This document shows positions 1 through 7,893 of a stretch of 64,000 nucleotides of DNA, one piece after another; the first letter of the stretch is position 1; each line of letters opens with the position of its first letter. This DNA is from JAKALD01 sp963817785 (GTDB taxonomy: Bacteria > Pseudomonadota > Gammaproteobacteria > Burkholderiales > SG8-39). Both the position numbers and the translations under genes were made by a program. A model generated the notes under the pieces. It was not told the DNA's origin, ran no database searches, and saw only the letters and a list, made by a program, of their open reading frames with translations. The stretch covers positions 248,001 to 312,000 of the forward strand of contig CAWFPL010000002.1 of assembly GCA_963817785.1 (NCBI GenBank), in the 5' to 3' direction.

Positions 1-482
1 TCGCGCTGCACGACCTGGAGAACACCAAGCGGTTCATCGAGCGGGCACGCAATTTCGGGGCCAAGGTGGCGCTCGACGACTTCGGGGCGGGTTACACCTC
101 GTTCTCGTATCTGAAGGAACTGCCCGCCGACGCGGTCAAGATCGACGGAAGCTTCGTGCGCGGCGTCAACGCGCATCCGGCCAACCTGGCGATCGTCGAG
201 GCGATCGTGGAGCTCGCCCGCAACCTCGGCATGCAGAGCATCGCCGAGTGGACCGAGGACCGCGCCACCGTCGAGGCGCTGGCCCAGGTGGGCGTCGACC
301 ACGTTCAAGGCTACGTCATCGCGCGCCCCCAGGAGCCAGACCGCATCCTGCTCGCGCCGTCGTCGGCCAGCTTCATCGAGGACGCGCAGCTGGCCTCGTT
401 CGTGCAGCAGGTGCTCGGCTCGGGCCAGGTTCCGCCGTTGTGGGATCTGCCCGAGAAGCCGACGCCGCTCGAGCTGCATTGA
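1..482 (+). CDS. EAL-domain cyclic-di-GMP phosphodiesterase, C-terminal part
   Basis: The 3' end of a gene that begins before the window; about 159 residues are visible. It holds the second half of an EAL domain, which hydrolyses cyclic-di-GMP to pGpG. The DDFGAGYTSF motif, the VKIDG lysine, the glutamate of IAEWTED and the VQGY glutamine are all present, so the visible part of the active site looks intact. The EAL motif itself, and any GGDEF, PAS or membrane regions, lie upstream and cannot be judged. Its stop codon overlaps the TTG start proposed for recQ, so the two may be translated together. Confidence 0.9.
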   Translation, partial: ALHDLENTKRFIERARNFGAKVALDDFGAGYTSFSYLKELPADAVKIDGSFVRGVNAHPANLAIVEAIVELARNLGMQSIAEWTEDRATVEALAQVGVDHVQGYVIARPQEPDRILLAPSSASFIEDAQLASFVQQVLGSGQVPPLWDLPEKPTPLELH

Positions 483-2269
483 GCTCGCGCGCACTCGCCG
501 CGCTGCGCCAGACCTTCGGCCACGCCGCGTTCCGCGACGCGCAGGCCGAGATCGTCGAGCACGTCGCCGCGGGCGGCGACGCGCTGGTGCTGATGCCCAC
601 CGGCGGGGGCAAGTCGCTGTGCTACCAGGTGCCGTCGCTGCTGCGTCCCGGCACCGGAGTGGTGGTGTCGCCGCTCATCGCGCTGATGCACGACCAGGTC
701 GCCGCGCTGACCCAGCTCGGGGTGCGCGCCGCGTTCCTGAACTCCTCGCTCGATGCGGCGAGCGCGCGCGCCACCGAGCGCGCGCTCGCGGAAGGCCGGC
801 TCGACCTGCTCTACGTGGCCCCCGAGCGCCTGACCACGCCGCGCTGCCTGGAGCTGCTCGGGCGCACGCGGATCGCGCTGTTTGCCATCGACGAGGCGCA
901 CTGCGTGTCGCAATGGGGGCACGACTTCCGCCCCGAGTACCTGCAGCTGTCCCTGCTGCACGAGCGCTTCCCCGAAGTGCCGCGCATCGCCCTCACCGCC
1001 ACCGCCGACCCGCAGACCCGCACCGAGATCGTCACCCGCCTTGCGCTCGAGAACGCGCGCGTGTTCGTGTCGAGCTTCGACCGGCCGAACATCCGCTACG
1101 CCATCGTCGACAAGGCCGACCCGCGCGCGCAGCTACTCGCCTTCATCCGCGAGGAGCACTCGAACGAGGCCGGCATCGTCTATTGCCTGTCGCGGCGCAA
1201 GGTGGACGAAACCGCGGCCTGGCTGGCCGACCAGGGGCTGCGCGCGCTGCCCTACCACGCCGGCATGGACGCCGCCGCGCGCAGCGACCACCAGGCGCGC
1301 TTCCAGCGCGAGGATGGCATCGTCATGGTGGCGACGATCGCCTTCGGCATGGGTATCGACAAGCCCGACGTGCGCTTCGTCGCGCACCTCGACCTGCCCA
1401 GGAGCATCGAGGGCTATTACCAGGAGACCGGCCGCGCCGGCCGCGACGGGCTGCCCGCGGACGCGTGGATGGCCTACGGCCTCGCGGACCTGGTGCAGCA
1501 GCGGCGCCTGATCGAGCAGTCGGAGGCGAGCGAGGAATACAAGCGCCTCTCCGGCGCCAAGCTCGACGCGCTGCTCGGCCTGTGCGAGACCGCGGGCTGC
1601 CGGCGGGTGCGCCTGCTCGCCTACTTCGGCGAGGCGAGCGGCCCCTGCGGCAATTGCGACACCTGCCTCGAGCCGCCGCAGACTTGGGACGCGACTGACG
1701 CCGCGCGCAAGGCGCTCTCGGCGATGTACCGCACCGGACAGCGCTTCGGCGCGGTGCACCTGATCGAGGTGCTGCGCGGCAAGGCGGGCGAGCGCGTCGC
1801 GCGCTGGGGGCACGATCGGCTCGCGGTCTTCGGCGCCGGCGCAGATCTGGACGAGGCCGCCTGGCGCAGCGTGTTCCGCCAACTGATTGCCCTCGGGCTG
1901 GCGCAGGTCGACCACGATGCGCATGGCGCACTCAGGCTGACCGAAGCGAGCCGCCCGGTGCTGAAGGGCGAGCAGTCCGTGCAGATGCGCCGCGTGGTGG
2001 CCCGCGGCCGCAGCAGGCGAAGCGAGCGCCGCGCCGCGCCGGCCGGGCTGTCGCCCGCCGACGGCGGCCTGCTCGAGGCCCTCAAGGCCTGGCGGCGGGA
2101 CGAAGCGCGCGCCCAGGGCGTGCCCGCGTACGTCATCTTCCACGACAGCACGCTGGCGGAGATCGCGCGCGCCCGGCCGCGCGATCTCGACGCGCTCGGC
2201 GAACTGGGCGGCATCGGCGCGAAGAAGCTCGAGCGCTACGGCGAGGCGTTGCTGCGGCTGGTGAGCTAG
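479..2269 (+). CDS. recQ: ATP-dependent DNA helicase RecQ
   Basis: A 596-residue 3'-5' superfamily 2 helicase for recombination and replication-fork repair. Visible in order: Walker A MPTGGGKS near residue 40, DEAH box near 138, the second helicase domain ending in GRAGRDG near 320, a zinc-binding region with CGNCDTC near 390, a winged-helix region, and a C-terminal HRDC domain from about 525. This is the full RecQ layout at the usual length. The reading frame is open far upstream inside the EAL gene. A TTG whose last two bases are shared with the preceding TGA gives the normal N-terminus (SSRALAALRQTFGHAAFR), so it is chosen as the start. Confidence 0.93.
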   Translation: MSSRALAALRQTFGHAAFRDAQAEIVEHVAAGGDALVLMPTGGGKSLCYQVPSLLRPGTGVVVSPLIALMHDQVAALTQLGVRAAFLNSSLDAASARATERALAEGRLDLLYVAPERLTTPRCLELLGRTRIALFAIDEAHCVSQWGHDFRPEYLQLSLLHERFPEVPRIALTATADPQTRTEIVTRLALENARVFVSSFDRPNIRYAIVDKADPRAQLLAFIREEHSNEAGIVYCLSRRKVDETAAWLADQGLRALPYHAGMDAAARSDHQARFQREDGIVMVATIAFGMGIDKPDVRFVAHLDLPRSIEGYYQETGRAGRDGLPADAWMAYGLADLVQQRRLIEQSEASEEYKRLSGAKLDALLGLCETAGCRRVRLLAYFGEASGPCGNCDTCLEPPQTWDATDAARKALSAMYRTGQRFGAVHLIEVLRGKAGERVARWGHDRLAVFGAGADLDEAAWRSVFRQLIALGLAQVDHDAHGALRLTEASRPVLKGEQSVQMRRVVARGRSRRSERRAAPAGLSPADGGLLEALKAWRRDEARAQGVPAYVIFHDSTLAEIARARPRDLDALGELGGIGAKKLERYGEALLRLVS

Positions 2270-2341
2270 GGCCGCCTGCCGCTAGAATCGCGCCTGCAGC
2301 GCCGGGCGGAACCGCCGCCCGGGCCGCTCGGGGAGAACGAC

Positions 2342-2833
2342 GTGGCCACAGCGATGTACTGGAGGGAAATCACGGTCAATTGGGGCGAGTCCGACCCGTT
2401 CGGGCTGGTCTATTACCCGCGCATCGTCGCCTGGTTCAACGATGCCGAACACGAGTTTTTCCGCACCATCGGCTTTCCGATCGACCAGATGATCAAGAAC
2501 GACCGCACCACCTTCGTCATGGGCGAGATCCATTTCCGCTTCATCGGCCCGGCGGCCTACGGCGACCGGGTCGCGACCACGGTCACGCTCGCGAGCATGG
2601 GCGAGCGCACGCTGCACTGGAACTGCAAGGCGACGAACGCCGTCACCGGCGCGCTGATCGCGGAGGGACGGGCGACGCGCGTGTACGCGCGCATCAACGA
2701 GGACGGGACGCTGAACTCGGCGGTGATCCCGGAGCACATGCGCCGGGCGCTCACCGACACCGGACTGCTGAAGCACCTGGACCAGGACATCGAGAAGGAG
2801 CCCGAGTACCGCCATCCGCCGGCCAAGCCATGA
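2342..2833 (+). CDS. acyl-CoA thioesterase, 4-hydroxybenzoyl-CoA thioesterase family
   Basis: A 163-residue single hotdog-fold protein. The N-terminal ESDPFGLVYYPRIVAWF segment matches the catalytic helix of the 4HBT family, with Asp18 as the expected catalytic acid. Such enzymes hydrolyse aromatic or short acyl-CoA thioesters in the cytosol; the substrate cannot be told from sequence. The GTG start is supported by GGGAG about eight bases upstream; an ATG four codons in is the alternative. A GC-rich inverted repeat lies in the short leader after recQ. Neighbours do not suggest a pathway. Confidence 0.8.
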   Translation: MATAMYWREITVNWGESDPFGLVYYPRIVAWFNDAEHEFFRTIGFPIDQMIKNDRTTFVMGEIHFRFIGPAAYGDRVATTVTLASMGERTLHWNCKATNAVTGALIAEGRATRVYARINEDGTLNSAVIPEHMRRALTDTGLLKHLDQDIEKEPEYRHPPAKP

Positions 2834-2928
2834 GCCGCGAAGACTTTCCGCGTCGCGCCCGGCGCAGGGGCCGGGGGCTTCGCTGAGCCTGCGTAACTTG
2901 GGCGCGGCAGCCATCAGCGGATGAGGAC

Positions 2929-4038
2929 ATGAGCGAGAATGCGGACGGGGAGGGGCGCGCGGCGCATCGCCGCGCCCCGCAATCGGTCGGGATCCGGGAG
3001 CGGGTCGCGGGGCTGTCTCCGGCCTACTTCGGCATGGTCATGGCGACCGGCATCGTCTCCATCGCCGTCGCCCTGGAAGGTATGCCGGCCATCGCCGATG
3101 CACTCTTCTGGCTGAACAATGCGGCCTACGTGCTCCTCGTTCTCCTGTACGCGCTGCGCGCGGCCTGGTACCCGCGACGGTTTTTCAACGACATGGTCGA
3201 CCACCAGCGTGGGCCGGGATTCTTCACCTTCGTCGCGGCCTCGTGCATCCTCGGCACCCAGTACGTGCTCTTCGAGGGCAATTACCTCGCGGCGCTGTGC
3301 TTCTGGATTCTCGGGATCGTTTCCTGGCTGGCGCTCACCTACACGATCTTCACGGCCTTCACGATCAAGGAGCGCAAGCCGGCGCTCGCGGAGGGCATCA
3401 GCGGCGCCTGGCTGCTTGCCGTCGTCGCGACGCAGTCGACGGCGGTCCTGGGCGTACACATCGCCGCGCACTGGGTCCAGCCGTACCGGCTCGAGGTGAA
3501 CTTCTTCGCCTTGTCCATGTGGCTGTGGGGCGGCATGCAATACATCTGGATGATCTCGCTCATCTTCTACCGCTACGCCTTCTTTCGTTTCTCCCCCGGC
3601 GACCTGGCGCCGCCCTACTGGATCAACATGGGGGCGATGGCCATCTCGACGCTGGCCGGCTCGCTCCTCATGATGAACACGCCCGACGCCCCCTACCTTC
3701 ACTCACTGCTCCCCTTTCTCAAGGGCTTCACGGTGTTCTATTGGGCGACGGGGACGTGGTGGATTCCCATGCTCCTGGTTCTCGGGTACTGGAGGCACGT
3801 GTACAAGCGCTTCCCGCTGCGCTACGACCCGCTTTACTGGGGCGCGGTCTTTCCGCTCGGCATGTACACCGTGTGCACCCTGGAAATGGCGCGCGCGATG
3901 GATCTGCCCTTTCTGCTGCCGATTCCCCGTTACTTCGTGCTCGTCGCGCTGGCCGCGTGGACGGGCACCTTTTTCGCCATGCTCCATGGCCTTGCGCAGG
4001 ATCTGCTCGGACGCGCGGGCGCGCGCCGCGGACCCTAG
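2929..4038 (+). CDS. TDT-family transporter (tellurite-resistance/dicarboxylate type)
   Basis: A 369-residue integral membrane protein with about ten hydrophobic segments after a charged N-terminal tail of about 25 residues. The first segment region, SPAYFGMVMATGIVSIAV, is characteristic of the TDT family (TehA, Mae1, SLAC1 type), which moves C4-dicarboxylates, sulfite or anions. The tail suggests a cytoplasmic N-terminus. Which ion is carried cannot be predicted. It stands alone and converges on the MliC gene, leaving about 28 bases between the two stops. Confidence 0.82.
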   Translation: MSENADGEGRAAHRRAPQSVGIRERVAGLSPAYFGMVMATGIVSIAVALEGMPAIADALFWLNNAAYVLLVLLYALRAAWYPRRFFNDMVDHQRGPGFFTFVAASCILGTQYVLFEGNYLAALCFWILGIVSWLALTYTIFTAFTIKERKPALAEGISGAWLLAVVATQSTAVLGVHIAAHWVQPYRLEVNFFALSMWLWGGMQYIWMISLIFYRYAFFRFSPGDLAPPYWINMGAMAISTLAGSLLMMNTPDAPYLHSLLPFLKGFTVFYWATGTWWIPMLLVLGYWRHVYKRFPLRYDPLYWGAVFPLGMYTVCTLEMARAMDLPFLLPIPRYFVLVALAAWTGTFFAMLHGLAQDLLGRAGARRGP

Positions 4039-4066
4039 CGGGATCTGCCCATGCGCCGGGCGCCCC

Positions 4067-4432
4067 TCAGCGCGCGGAAGCCGGTCTTGCGCCGGTGCCG
4101 CACTCCAGGGTCGGCGAGCTCCCGGTCTCGTCGAGCGTGGCCTGGTTGCCCTTGATCCAGAAGGTCGTGGTGTCGTCGCTGTAGCGCGCCCCCGAGTCCG
4201 ATGGCAGCTGCGGCAAGGTGAACTCCTTGCCGTCCTGCAGCCGCAGCTTGGCGAAGCGCAGCGAGCCGTCGGACAGCGCGTAGTAGCGCACCGAGAGGAC
4301 GCTGCCGTCGCTGCACGCATAGGCGAAGGTCGCGCCGCCCTCGAGGCTCGGCCCGGCCGTCGGCGCGCTGCTGCACGCGGCGACGCCGACGCTCAGCGCG
4401 AGTGCCAATCCGAAGCGGGTGCCGGGACGCAT
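4067..4432 (-). CDS. MliC-family lipoprotein (C-type lysozyme inhibitor)
   Basis: A 121-residue lipoprotein. Residues 1-19 form a signal peptide ending in the lipobox VAAC, with Cys20 as the lipidated residue. The mature part carries the MliC fold signature: a YACSDGS stretch, a central strand with SDGSLRFAKL, and a C-terminal C (LECGTG) positioned to pair with the first. Family members sit in the outer membrane facing the periplasm and inhibit chicken-type lysozyme. It starts only 7 bases after the ThDP enzyme ends, on the same strand, so it may share that transcript. Confidence 0.78.
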   Translation of the reverse strand: MRPGTRFGLALALSVGVAACSSAPTAGPSLEGGATFAYACSDGSVLSVRYYALSDGSLRFAKLRLQDGKEFTLPQLPSDSGARYSDDTTTFWIKGNQATLDETGSSPTLECGTGARPASAR

Positions 4433-4439
4433 CGTGCCG

Positions 4440-6176
4440 TCAGCTCGTCTTCACGTAGCTCGGCTCGAGGCACACGTTGACCAGCGCCTGGCGCTTCTCG
4501 AGCCGGACGGCGTCGAGCGCGCGCTCGAGCGCGGGAACCAGATCCTTCGGCTCGGCGACCCGCTCGCCGTGTCCGCCGCTCGCCTGGCACACCATCTCGT
4601 AGTTGGGCGAGGGCTCGAGCACCGAGAACGGCGGTCGCGACAGCGCGGCGGCGTGGCCTTTCGGATACATCGACAGGGTCGCACGGTGCACCGCGGCCCA
4701 GCGCGCGTTGTTGAACACCACCCACAGCACCGGCAGGCGCATGGCCTGTGACACCAAGTGCGCCGGCGTGGGGTTGCCGAACATGTAGGCGCCATCGCCC
4801 ACGGCGCAGATCACGGTCTTGCCGGGCGAGGCGAGCTTCGCGCCGAGTGCCGCCCCGAGCCCCCAGCCGAGGCCGCCCGACGCCGGCAGCGACCAGTAGC
4901 GGCCCGGCTCGCGAATGTCCATCTCCTCGAGCACGATCGGGTACTCGTTCACCAGCAGCGTATTTTCGTCGAGCAGCCGGTTGACGCACGCCGAGGCCCA
5001 CTTGGCGGTGATCGCGTCGGGGAGGACGTGCGCGCCGGCGCGCGCGCGCCGGCGCGTGTCCTCGGAGCGTCTTGCCACCGCCTCGTGCCGTGCCGCGATC
5101 TTCGCTTGCGAGGGCGCGTGCGTGGCGACGCGCTCGACGAGGGCGTCGAGCGCCGGTGCCACCCGTCCGGTCAGCGCGATGTCGGTACGAAAGCTGCGCA
5201 GCGGGTAGCGCGTGAACAGCGGGTCGGTGGCGATGTGCACCACTTGGGCATCGGCTCGGGGCGCGCCTTGCGAAGGGATCCAGGGCACGTCCGCGTCCAC
5301 CACCAGGACCAGGTCCGCCTCCTTGAGCAGCGCGTGCGGGTCCCAGCCGGCCTGCATCGGATGCTCGGTGGACAGCGCGAGGTGCCTCGGGCGGTACTGG
5401 ATGACCGGGATCGCGAAGGTCTCGGCCAAGCGCGCTACGGCGCGCGCGGAATCGGCCGTCCGGCCGCCGTTCGAGGTGATCAGCAGCGGATGCTCGGCCC
5501 GCGCGAGGAGCTTCGCGACCTCGTCGAGCGTGTCCGGATCCGGCGCGGGCGCGCTCGCCGCAACCATGACCGGGCGCTCGCCGACCCTGGTGCCGGCGAT
5601 CGGCGCGGCGAGGATCTCGCGCGGCAGCGTCAGGTACACCGGGCCTGCCGGCTCCGAGTGCGCGATCGCGAGCGCGCGGTCGACCACCGTCTCCACCTGC
5701 TCGGGGTGCTTGAGCTCGTAGTCCCACTTCACGAACTCGCGCAGCATGCCGCCCTGGTCGAAGTGCTCCTGCGCCCAGTGGATGTAGTTGTTGCGCGCGC
5801 CCAAAACCGCGCCCGATTCGGTGAGCGGAGTGCGGCCGGCGGTGAGCAGGAGCGGCACGTTCTGGCGCGCGGCGTTGATCAGGCCGTTGAGCGCGTTCGC
5901 GGTCCCCATGCCGACGTGCACCATCATCGCCTGCCCGCGGCCGGTGACCATGGCGTAGCCGTGCGCCATGGCGATGGCGAGGTTTTCGTGCGGCACCACG
6001 ACCGGCTCGGGCATGTGCCAGCCGCGGTCCTGGCCCTTGGCGTAGCCCTCGACGAGGGGCGCGAAGTCGGTGCCGCCGTTGGCGAACAGGTACTCCACGC
6101 CGCGCGCGGCGAGCGTGCCGAGATAGGCCTCGGCAGCGGTCTCCGGATTGAACTCGACGGGGTGGCCGGGCTTCAT
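4440..6176 (-). CDS. thiamine diphosphate-dependent enzyme, acetolactate synthase/benzoylformate decarboxylase superfamily
   Basis: A 578-residue three-domain ThDP enzyme. The N-terminal PYR domain carries the conserved cofactor-activating glutamate (Glu64 in PHENLAIA), the middle domain is of the non-flavin type, and the C-terminal PP domain has the GDGAYMFGN metal-diphosphate motif near residue 460. Members decarboxylate or ligate 2-oxo acids; this branch has no assigned substrate and is usually annotated only as ThDP-requiring. No acetolactate synthase small subunit is nearby. It is transcribed away from the HTH-aminotransferase gene across a palindrome-rich gap, suggesting common control and perhaps linked 2-oxo/amino acid chemistry. 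Confidence 0.82.
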   Translation of the reverse strand: MKPGHPVEFNPETAAEAYLGTLAARGVEYLFANGGTDFAPLVEGYAKGQDRGWHMPEPVVVPHENLAIAMAHGYAMVTGRGQAMMVHVGMGTANALNGLINAARQNVPLLLTAGRTPLTESGAVLGARNNYIHWAQEHFDQGGMLREFVKWDYELKHPEQVETVVDRALAIAHSEPAGPVYLTLPREILAAPIAGTRVGERPVMVAASAPAPDPDTLDEVAKLLARAEHPLLITSNGGRTADSARAVARLAETFAIPVIQYRPRHLALSTEHPMQAGWDPHALLKEADLVLVVDADVPWIPSQGAPRADAQVVHIATDPLFTRYPLRSFRTDIALTGRVAPALDALVERVATHAPSQAKIAARHEAVARRSEDTRRRARAGAHVLPDAITAKWASACVNRLLDENTLLVNEYPIVLEEMDIREPGRYWSLPASGGLGWGLGAALGAKLASPGKTVICAVGDGAYMFGNPTPAHLVSQAMRLPVLWVVFNNARWAAVHRATLSMYPKGHAAALSRPPFSVLEPSPNYEMVCQASGGHGERVAEPKDLVPALERALDAVRLEKRQALVNVCLEPSYVKTS

Positions 6177-6268
6177 CGCGCGCTCCTTCGGGCGCGATGC
6201 TACGCCGCGGCGAGGCGCGGGGCGAGCAGGCGTTCGCGCCGCGTGCGCCGGCCGATAACCGGCGGAAG

Positions 6269-6315
6269 AACCTAGGTTGGGGTTGTCCCCAAGCGCTTGT
6301 CAAAATGAGCTTGAC
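6269..6315. promoter_or_regulatory. cluster of four adjacent palindromes, candidate operator
   Basis: Four inverted repeats abut in 47 bases: AACCTAGGTT (6269-6278), TTGGGG-ttgt-CCCCAA (6277-6292), AAGCGCTT (6291-6298) and GTCAA-N7-TTGAC (6299-6315). The last two overlap the -35 box proposed for the rightward gene. CTAGG recurs at 6319-6323 and 6344-6348. The cluster lies between the divergent ThDP enzyme and the HTH-aminotransferase. An operator for the HTH domain encoded next door is an inference. Confidence 0.45.
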
Positions 6316-6325
6316 ATGCTAGGAT
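6297..6325 (+). promoter_or_regulatory. sigma-70 promoter for the HTH-aminotransferase gene
   Basis: TTGTCA (5 of 6 to consensus) and TAGGAT (4 of 6) are separated by 17 bases. Transcription would start near 6332, about 20 bases before the ATG at 6352. This argues against the in-frame ATG at 6277, which would lie upstream of the promoter. Confidence 0.5.
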
Positions 6326-6351
6326 TTCAGCCAAGCTCGAACCCTAGGCCC

Positions 6352-7851
6352 ATGAACTGCGCAGCGCGACTCGTCGAGATCTTCGGCTCCCAGGCGGACG
6401 TCGCGCGCGCGTTTCAGCTCGACCGGGCGGTGATCAACAACTGGGTGAAATCGGGCTACGTCCCGGCACGCTGGGCGACCGAGGTCGAGCGTGTGACCCA
6501 GGGCCGCATCAGCGCAGTCGATATCCTTACCGAAGCCAGCGCCAAGAAGCCGGTGCGCGTGAAATCGCGCCCGGGGGACGCAGCCTTCGGCATCCTGTCG
6601 GAGAATGACGCCATGAACCAGTACGCACCCGCGAAGCGCATCCATTCCTTCCACCCGCCGCAGCGCACGCTGATGGGGCCCGGCCCCACCGAGATCCACC
6701 CGCGGGTGCTCACCACCATGAGCCAGCCTGCGATCGGCTATCTCGACCCGGTGTTCGTGGAGATGATGGAGGAGCTGAAGTCGCTCCTGCGCTACGTCTA
6801 CCAGACGAAGAACCCGCTCACCTTCCCGGTCTCGGGGCCGGGTTCGGTCGGCATGGAGTACTGCTTCGTCAACATGGTGGCGCCGGGCGACAAGGTGATC
6901 GTGTGCATCAACGGCGTGTTCGGCGGGCGCATGCTCGAGAACGTGATCCGCTGCGGCGGCGTGCCGGTGGTGATCGAGGACAAGTGGGGCGAGCCGGTCG
7001 ATCCGCACAAGCTCGAGGACGCGCTGAAGGCGAACCGCGACGCCAAGATCGTCGCCTTCGTGCACGCCGAGACTTCGACCGGCTGCCAGTCCGACGCGAA
7101 GCTGCTCACCCAGATCGCGCACAAGCACGGCGCGCTGGTGATCGTCGACGCGGTGACCTCGCTCGGCGGCACGCCGGTCAAGGTCGACGAGTGGGAGATC
7201 GACGCCATCTACTCGGCGAGCCAGAAGTGCCTGTCGTGCACCCCGGGCCTGTCGCCGGTGTCGTTTTCCGAGCGCGTGGTCGAGCACGTCAAGCAGCGCA
7301 AGGACAAGATCCACAGCTGGTTCATGGACATGAACCTGCTGCTCGGCTACTGGGGCGCGACCACCCGCACGTACCACCATACCGCGCCGACGAATTCGCT
7401 GTTCGCGCTACACGAGGCGCTGCTGCTGATCCGCGAGGAGGGGCTGGAAAACAGCTGGGCCAGGCACCACCGTCACCACGTGGCGCTCAAGGCGGGGCTG
7501 GAGGCGATGGGCATGAAGATGCTGGTGGCCGAGAAGAACCAGCTGCCGCAGATGAACGCGGTGCTGTGCCCCGAGGGCGTGAACGAGGCCGAGGTGCGCA
7601 AGACCCTGCTCAACGAGTTCAGCATCGAGATCGGGGCGGGGCTCGGGCCGCTCGCGGGCAAGATCTGGCGCATCGGCCTGATGGGCTACTCCTGCCGCCC
7701 GGACAACGTGATGCTGTGCCTATCGGCGCTCGGCTCGGTGCTCTCCGACATGGGCCTGCCGGTGCACGTCGGCGATGCCGAAGCCGCGGCGCACGGCGCC
7801 TACGCGCAGATGCACGCCAAGGACGCACAGCGCAAGAAACGCGCCGCGTGA
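6352..7851 (+). CDS. class V aminotransferase (alanine/serine-glyoxylate type) with N-terminal Cro/YdaS-like HTH
   Basis: A 499-residue product in two parts. Residues 1 to about 60 look like a Cro/YdaS-type helix-turn-helix: FGSQADVARAFQLDRAVINN, then the VPARWATEVERVT helix. After a linker rich in Lys and Arg, a full fold-type I aminotransferase begins at about residue 88. It has the TLMGPGPTEIHP entry motif, the HAETSTG region, the DAVTSLGG aspartate and the PLP lysine in SASQKCLSC near residue 290. Relatives transfer amino groups between alanine or serine and glyoxylate. An internal ATG at 6613, with a GGAGA site before it, could also make the enzyme alone. The reading frame is open throughout with no sign of a frameshift. 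Confidence 0.8.
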   Translation: MNCAARLVEIFGSQADVARAFQLDRAVINNWVKSGYVPARWATEVERVTQGRISAVDILTEASAKKPVRVKSRPGDAAFGILSENDAMNQYAPAKRIHSFHPPQRTLMGPGPTEIHPRVLTTMSQPAIGYLDPVFVEMMEELKSLLRYVYQTKNPLTFPVSGPGSVGMEYCFVNMVAPGDKVIVCINGVFGGRMLENVIRCGGVPVVIEDKWGEPVDPHKLEDALKANRDAKIVAFVHAETSTGCQSDAKLLTQIAHKHGALVIVDAVTSLGGTPVKVDEWEIDAIYSASQKCLSCTPGLSPVSFSERVVEHVKQRKDKIHSWFMDMNLLLGYWGATTRTYHHTAPTNSLFALHEALLLIREEGLENSWARHHRHHVALKAGLEAMGMKMLVAEKNQLPQMNAVLCPEGVNEAEVRKTLLNEFSIEIGAGLGPLAGKIWRIGLMGYSCRPDNVMLCLSALGSVLSDMGLPVHVGDAEAAAHGAYAQMHAKDAQRKKRAA

Positions 7852-7864
7852 GGGCCTGACTTCG

Positions 7865-7888
7865 GCGCGCGGCTCCAGGGCCGCGCGC
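7865..7888. terminator. stem-loop between convergent genes
   Basis: A perfect 9-bp GC-only stem with a 6-base loop lies in the 42-base gap between the aminotransferase stop and the metF stop. It has no T run on either strand, so a terminator role is only suggested by its place. Confidence 0.35.
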
Positions 7889-7893
7889 GGCGG

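Noticed and set aside
311..961. Long open frames opposite recQ and many other genes
   Set aside because: In DNA this rich in GC, reverse frames stay open by codon bias; they are Arg/Ala-rich and lack domain motifs.
6277..6351. Earlier in-frame ATG for the HTH-aminotransferase
   Set aside because: It lies upstream of the best promoter and inside the palindrome cluster; the added residues resemble nothing.
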